A stretch of 64,000 nucleotides of DNA from Bimuria novae-zelandiae CBS 107.79 (lineage: Eukaryota; Ascomycota; Dothideomycetes; Pleosporales; Didymosphaeriaceae), in the NCBI GenBank assembly GCA_010015655.1, contig ML976701.1:526052-590051 (forward strand). The letters run 5' to 3'. The notes beneath the pieces are model-generated. The model saw only the letters and a program-made list of their open reading frames with translations. It was not told where the DNA came from and did not search any database. Every line of letters begins with the position of its first letter. Positions within the stretch are counted from its first letter, which is position 1. Both the position numbers and the translations under genes were made by a program. Below are positions 59,052-64,000 of the stretch, piece after piece.

Positions 59052-60240
59052 ATATGGATCCAATCAAGGCAGCAATTACAGCAATCGAATCGCAAGAGCC
59101 AGGAGCATCTTTTTCATATAGAAAAATTGCAAAAGAATATGGTGTTGTACTTTCTACATTGACGCGCCGGCACTAAGGCGTCACGCAGGCGCGTGCAGAT
59201 ACCGACTCTACACGTCAAAATCTCAGCCCACAGCAAGAATCAGAGCTCCTACGATATATTAGAGGCCTTACTAAACGTGGCCTTCCTCCTACACGGCAAA
59301 TGATACAAAGCTTTGCCTCTACTATAGCCAAAAAGGAGGTTAGCTTATCATGGGTTGATCGCTTTGTGAGGCGCCACCCTGAATCCTTGATATCACGATG
59401 GACGACCGGCATCGACAGCAATCGCCATAAAGCTGACTCCCTAGGCAAATATGAGGACTACTTTCAGCTTCTACAGCAAAAGATTGGCCAGTATCAGATC
59501 GAGACTCAGCATATATACAATATGGACGAAAAAGGCTGCCTGCTCGGCATCACCTCCCGCTCAAAGAGGATCTTTGATAGACCTCTGTACGAGAGCAAGG
59601 CAGTAAGGCAAGCTATTCAGGATGGTAGCCGTGAATGGATATCGATCATCGCTTGCATATGCGCCGACGGATCTGCCCTAGATCCAGCTCTAATCTATCA
59701 GGCCACCTCTACAGATATACAATCAAGTTGGATAGAGGACCTCAACCCTTAACATTATTAAGTCTTTATCACTGTATTAGAATCTGGCTAGACGAACAAT
59801 TAGATAGGCCTTGCATAGCTTTAACAGGTGTTTAATCGCCTTATAAAGTTAAAAGCTAGACGATCATATTAACTATTAATCCTTAATAGCCATGGATCTT
59901 ACGTTACTATGGATTTTATCGACTTTTGCGATCGTAATAAGATCCTGTTAGCTATCTATCCACTATATTTAACCTATACGCTGCAGCCTCTAGATGTCTG
60001 CATGTTCAAGCCTCTATCAATAGCATATTTAAACGAGCTATTAGCCTTCTTACAAGATAGCCTAGGAATAGCCTTTATTACTAAAAGGGACTTCTTTAGC
60101 TTATTCTAGAAGGCCTAGGTTAGTACTATAAGGTAGCTATTAATACTCCGGGCCTTTAAGGCTACTAGCCTATTACCTCTACATCCAGAAGTTATCCTTA
60201 AGCGGTTTAATAATAATTACGTACCTAAGCAAGAATTATA
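59052..60240 (+). pseudogene. Pogo-family B transposase, broken
   Basis: It starts MDPIKAAITAIESQEPGASF with a psq-like SYRKIAKEYGVVLSTLTRRH, then TAA at 59174. In the same frame the Tc5/CENP-B-type DNA-binding part continues (SWVDRFVRRHPE), then the DDE_1 start HIYNMDEKGCLLG (first Asp). From about 59753 stops are frequent. The second catalytic Asp is changed (LILNSHGSYVT, expected D-G/S-H), and YPLYLTYTLQPLDVCMF has Tyr where His is usual. These are RIP-type substitutions. It is inactive. Confidence 0.85.
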
Positions 60241-60854
60241 AGAAAGCTTAATCTTAGTACTTAGCGCATTAGATTAGAGGAAAATTAATAGGCTTCTAAA
60301 AGCTTATATTAATGTAGGGGCTAGTAATGTGGCTAAAAAGCTAAGTTAAACTGTATACTTAATCTCTGCACGAGCACAGCTTGCAGAGCATAAAAATTAG
60401 GGCCTATAAAAGGCCCTAACTATTTAAAAGAAACGCTTAAAGCGAGGTAGGCCTCTGCCTTTTAATTAGCCTTATAAGAATTAAGGGGGATCTGTTTTCG
60501 TGTCACCCTATCGCGTTTAGCGGGCACGTAATTGTCTACACGAAAAAGATGCTAAAGCGTAGTAACTATAGCTTTAAAAACGTGAGCAAGTAGAGGCACG
60601 TCAGGCTAGCTAGTAGCTTAAAATAAGGCTACTCTAGGAGAGGCGTATTGCTTAAGTAGCTACTAGAGATGCACGCGCAAAGCAAAGGGCTAATAAGGCT
60701 ATAAAGTGACGCCTTAAGTAATAGGCCCGCAAGGTATAAAGTTAACTTTAAAAATAGATTAAAATATCCAAATTAGTAAATAAGAAGGCTTTAAAGCCTC
60801 ATAACAAGCCTACTAAGAAAAAACAGCCTCAGCGTGAGGCTGTAGATATTAATA

Positions 60855-61138
60855 TCGGTGATTCTGGAAATACCTGCTCGACCCACTTAAGGCGTATTTC
60901 TCATCAGACTGCGCGTATTTTCTGTTCTGGTCTCCTTTTTTTCGCTTTTCTCTCCACCACACAAGGAACTTTGGATAATAATATACTAAAAGTAGATAAA
61001 GGGCTTCTATAGAGTTATAAGTACCCCACTTAAATTTTTTAGAAGATTTAAGTTTTTTGCGTTCAAGAAAATACAAGAAAAGGAAGGATTGACGATGACT
61101 GGCTGGCTCTATGGGTCGAGCAGGTATTTCCGAAACGA
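60855..61138. mobile_element. 284-bp MITE inside pogo B
   Basis: Inverted ends share GGAAATACCTGCTCGACCCA (left 60866-60885; right, reversed, 61112-61131), with outer ends TCGGTGATTCT and TCGTTTC. TA lies on both sides (60853-60854, 61139-61140). No coding capacity. The left end recurs at 63676-63710. Confidence 0.75.
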
Positions 61139-61656
61139 TAATAAGGCCTTATCTGTTGCATCCGCCTCACAGTCGCGCAGAGGCCGAATCATCAGAACAC
61201 TAAGTAGATATTGATAATCTAAGTAGCTAGCAATTATCTACAGGCCTCAGAGACCCCAAATCCAGAAAATCTCGTGATAATATTGATTGTGGGTGGCTCA
61301 GCAGCTTCATGTTGCTGGCCGAGCGATCTTGTTAGGGTGTTGCATTGACTGACGTGTTGCACTGACTGCCGAGGCACAGTACATATTCTCCTTTTCGTCC
61401 GTACAAAAGAAGAAGACAAGCAAGAACCAGATGTTATTGCCCACCCCTACCATCCGTACACTGTGCACACCGTACACTACTCTTACTCTTGCTACTTAAG
61501 TGCTTATCCCATAAGTAGCTAGCTAAAGGAGCCCATTCAACAAATAGTTATATTAAAATAACATCTTGAGCCTCCTAAAACAAAAGTTTCATTTTTGCCC
61601 GATTAGGCAAGGCGTACAGCTCCATGGATCCGGAGCTCCGTACGTTACGAGCTCTG

Positions 61657-61664
61657 CATGTGCC
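61657..61664. repeat. 8-bp target duplication of hAT element (right)
   Basis: CATGTGCC, matching CCTGTGCC at 40976-40983 at seven of eight positions. Confidence 0.7.
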
Positions 61665-62790
61665 TCTCAAAAGCAATGCAGGTTGTAGCATGGACTCTGC
61701 GTGCCCTGGAGCGCCGGTCTTTTCTTCGGAAAGTTGTTCGCGTGCAGCTTCGTGGCACTAAAATCAGCGTTGCTATCGATGTATGGGCCTCCCTATGCCT
61801 CTAAAAAGGAGGTAGGATTGCCGGCATGGATAGTGTGTGTCTCCGCGCCCGTTTCTCGATCCTGCACCCTTTCCTGCACAGTCTTGGGGGAACCAAAAGT
61901 TTGATAAGATTGGACCATGGGTTTTTGTGTCTGAAATCATCTATTGGTGGACCGTATGGGGTATGTGCGTGCCTCTGCGCATTCACATTCCATTGCCGCA
62001 CTTTCTCGTGCGTAGAGCGTTGGGGGGGACCAAAAATTTGATAAGGCAGATCTATGGTTTTTTGCGTCTCTAAAATCAACTGGAGGCAGGATGTATGGAG
62101 TGTGCGTGCCTCCGCGCGCACCAAGCCTTCCCATGCTCTTTCCAGTGCGGGCTCTGGGAACCAAAACTCCTCCAAAGCCACCGATGGGACACTTGCGTTG
62201 AAACTTGGGAATTGAATAGTTGCGCATCTCTGCACACATTTTTCCACCTCACACATCTTGTCGTGCAGCTTTTGGTGAATTAAAACGCACCCGACACAGA
62301 CCTATGGGCGGTGTCTCTAAAACGCGCTTAAGATGATCGATATGGAGACTGGGTGCCTCTGCGCCCGTATCTTACAGATTTCTTGCTGCAGGTTCATCGC
62401 ACACGAGATAGAGCTCTGGGTTTTATGTTTATAAAGCTACGAGAAGACTATCGCCATGTGGTTTGCGTGCTTCTGCGCCCAATCTTGTCATTACACATCT
62501 TGTCGTGCAGCCTCGGAAAACTAAAAGCTCCCGCCTACAACTCCAAGGAGCTTGTGGCTCTGGAATTTGAAGCCTCTATGAATATGACCGCTGCGTATTC
62601 TTCTGCGTCTAAAAAATCCAAGAGTTGACAAGCATATGACTGTTGCCGTCCAAACACATGGATTCACCGCTGATGGGACTTTTGCACTCCTGGAAGCATA
62701 AAAGCTAGGGAGAACGAGATGCTGCAAAAGCTCTTGCTGGATAGTTGCGTCTCGATATCTTCCTTTGGAGACCTTTCTTTTCAAAAGCGG
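61657..62790. repeat. Degenerate tandem array, right part (about 115-150 bp units)
   Basis: Anchors of the type GTGCGTGCCTCYGCGC recur near 61693, 61833, 61963, 62099, 62219, 62348, 62463, 62589 and 62739. Each is followed by CTTTCTCGTGCAGC-like, CTAAAA and CTATGGG blocks. The orientation is the same as in 40510-40983. Divergence is high and no satisfactory reading frame spans the units. Confidence 0.75.
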
Positions 62791-62929
62791 CGCGCAAAAA
62801 GGCCATGGCTTCGCTCAAACAGCTCCATCATACAATGAACCAAAAGATTTGGCGTGGAGATTGACAAATGCTTAAAGCCTGCAGTGATGGAGCGTTTGGT
62901 GAATAGTTCGTTATAACACCAAGACTGCG

Positions 62930-63740
62930 GTTCATTTGAACCCTACAGCGAAGGGTTCGGTTCAGCCTTCCTAATCCCAAACCTCTCCCCAATAACAACC
63001 CACTGCGCAACTGTGAACGCGAAACGCATCGTATTGGCGTCCTTCCTTTTGAACGCTTTCTCGACTAAGCCCTAGACCTTATCCCATGAGAGAAAGCATA
63101 GCCCTTCTACTCTTTCTCTCGTCAAGAAGCCAGACATCAGTTTATGTAAGGGTCCATTTTCAGGATAAGTGGTTGGCGCTGAATAAGGCTGCGACATATA
63201 TTAGCTCATCTTGAAAGTCCAAGAACGCATAACAGACTCACTTGTTTCTTCCTCTTGTACAGCTCATCTGTGATGAACGGCTTACTTGCTTCCCTCAAAA
63301 TTCACTTCTCGACGAACCTCTCCGCACTTGCATCCCACTTATCTTCACGCTTGGCGGCAGGCCGTTAACGTAGTCAGTCAGATGGTGGTCTAGGAGCGGC
63401 GTCCGAGCCTCGATCGAGTGAGCCATTTCTGTCCGGTCGCCCAGACACGAGGGAAAGATGTTGGCGAGATGGCCTTTCTGCCATACCTATAACGCCGAGT
63501 GGAGCGGGTGCCACTGGGACATAATATTGTCCCTGACACAGCCGTCTACCGAATTGGCGATCATGAGCTGTACGTCACAATCACTATAGTCCTCATTCCA
63601 GTCTGCGAATAGTGTCGCGGGTGAGAAGGCTGCCATTGAGGAGACTATGGTGTTGTCGTTCAGCATACGTCGAGGTATCGGTGATTCTGGAAATACCTGC
63701 TCGACCCACTGTTTTAGTAAGCGCTTCCCCGCCTTCATTC
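62930..63740 (-). pseudogene. Broken asparagine-synthetase-like gene, C-terminal part
   Basis: Minus-strand pieces from 63738 read NDNTIVSSMAAFSPATLFAD, then IMSQWHPLHSAL, a stop, VWQKGHLANIFPSCLGDRTE, MAHSIEARTPLLDHHLTDYV and NGLPPS. After a frameshift come EKWDASAERFVEK, a stop, and ILREASKPFITDELYKRKKQ. A final piece near 62950-63050 reads FKRKDANTMRFAFTVAQWVV. Together these are the C-terminal domain of a fungal asparagine synthetase/amidotransferase homologue. Two stops and at least one frameshift make it a pseudogene. The N-terminal glutaminase domain is not in the window; a MITE-end-like 35-bp segment lies at 63676-63710, near the upstream break. Confidence 0.8.
63676..63710. repeat. 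35-bp copy of the MITE end
   Basis: TATCGGTGATTCTGGAAATA and the following 15 bases are identical to the left edge of the MITE at 60853-60887, including the TA. Outside these 35 bp the sequences differ. It sits in the asparagine-synthetase relic. Confidence 0.75.
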
Positions 63741-63828
63741 TCCACCACCCAAAATGGGTGACAGGAAATGTTTATTGAGAATATACACCTACTTTTAACC
63801 CTTGTTCGATTGCTAAGGGTGAATTAAT

Positions 63829-64000
63829 ATGCCAGAGACTCGTAGGAGACGTAAAGCGACGCAGGTGTTTGACGCTAGGGTCAACCCTCCAGGCAACAAG
63901 CGGCGTAGGCGTAATAAGGGCCCCACCGCCACTGGCAAGGCCAGGGAGCCCTTGCAAGAGTTGCAACAAGACAGCCAATTAGCTGTTAACGCGCAGGCCG
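63829..64000 (+). CDS. Start of unidentified basic ORF, runs off the window
   Basis: From ATG 63829 the frame is open to the window end (57 codons). The product begins MPETRRRRKATQVFDARVNP and continues with a basic GNKRRRRNKG stretch, then a Gln-rich part. No family is recognised. Given the repeats around it, it may be the first gene of a transposable element, but a host gene is possible. Confidence 0.4.
   Translation, partial: MPETRRRRKATQVFDARVNPPGNKRRRRNKGPTATGKAREPLQELQQDSQLAVNAQA

Larger units (their letters stand above)
58965..61379 (+). mobile_element. Pogo-type transposon, family B, with nested MITE
   Basis: Ends are inverted repeats CYGTGCCTCGGCAGTCAGTG, flanked by TA at 58963-58964 and 61380-61381. 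Each end holds two related boxes, GTCAGTGCAACAC and GTCAGTCAATGCAACAC. The transposase reads on the plus strand; its first half has normal composition and its second half is RIP-mutated. The element is 2.4 kb, of which 284 bp is the MITE. Confidence 0.9.
40984..61656 (-). mobile_element. hAT DNA transposon, 20.7 kb including nested insertions
   Basis: The two ends are imperfect inverted repeats starting CAGAGCTCGTAACG, with subterminal AGCTCCATGGATC palindromes, and 8-bp direct repeats flank them. After removing nested elements about 3.7 kb remain: 40984-42435, 47876-48640, 57786-58964 and 61380-61656. These read on the minus strand as a RIP-damaged hAT transposase. A BED-finger-like N-terminus lies at about 58380-58720. 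YNNASLNN (from the DNASNN motif) and RIRYASYIFNLVVRDL (from RLRCxGHxLNLVV) lie at about 48480-48635. The C-terminal part toward 41100 is too decayed to read. Confidence 0.75.

Noticed and set aside
61801..62256. 151- and 100-codon minus-strand ORFs in the tandem array
   Set aside because: They share repeated peptide pieces because the DNA is repeated, but the phase changes between units and no start or splice context fits.
40510..62790. Regularly spaced repeats as a CRISPR-like array
   Set aside because: Whole units of about 130 bp are repeated, not short repeats with unique spacers, and the organism is a eukaryote.
62930..63740. Secondary-metabolite cluster including the synthetase-like gene and the FAD monooxygenase
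   Set aside because: Both are broken, 55 kb apart, and no synthase or transporter lies nearby.

Overview
The window is nuclear DNA of a filamentous ascomycete (Pezizomycotina, most like Dothideomycetes). The evidence is short introns of about 50 nt with CTGAC/CTAAC-type branch sites, a Goodbye-NACHT NLR, a fungal Topors-type RING protein, and a large block of repeats degraded by repeat-induced point mutation (RIP: CpA to TpA changes, TA-rich, stop-filled). Exon joins below were built by hand from splice motifs and reading phase.

Layout, 1-31.5 kb (gene-rich): a possible tiny Cys-rich protein (1.3 kb); an F-box/LRR-type protein (3.07-5.94, -); a broken FAD monooxygenase (6.65-7.53, +); SMC6 of the Smc5/6 complex (7.9-11.5, -); a WD40-like protein, candidate nucleoporin Nup37 (12.4-14.5, -), head to head with APC1, the scaffold of the anaphase-promoting complex (14.8-20.9, +); a secreted GH17 beta-glucanase (21.4-22.8, -); a 61-residue Cys-containing protein (24.9, +); a family-16 protein methyltransferase (25.5-26.25, -); and a 1513-residue NLR with a C-terminal ZZ-like zinc finger (26.7-31.5, -).

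31.5-41 kb: a RIP-damaged pogo-type transposon (32.09-33.92), an Hsp9/Hsp12-type stress protein (34.3-34.6, -), a Topors-like RING ligase (35.3-36.2, -) head to head with a HAD/Swiss-army-knife RNA-repair-like protein with an RGG tail (36.4-38.1, +), and a secreted RNase T2 (39.05-40.35, +).

40.5-62.8 kb: a degenerate tandem array of about 120-135 bp units, split by a 20.7 kb block that resolves as one old hAT transposon with 8-bp target duplications. Later insertions broke it up: a Ty1/copia element, a solo LTR that was itself split by a Ty3/gypsy chromovirus, a pogo element inside the gypsy, a second pogo family, and a 284-bp MITE inside that. Each layer has recognisable ends and target duplications. 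One 475-base N gap (49217-49691) lies in a transposase gene.

62.8-64 kb: a broken asparagine-synthetase-like gene (-), then the first 57 codons of an unrecognised basic ORF that runs off the window.

The left half carries single-copy housekeeping genes (chromosome maintenance, cell cycle, nuclear pore). The right half is an accessory, repeat-rich compartment. No tRNA, rRNA or CRISPR array was seen.
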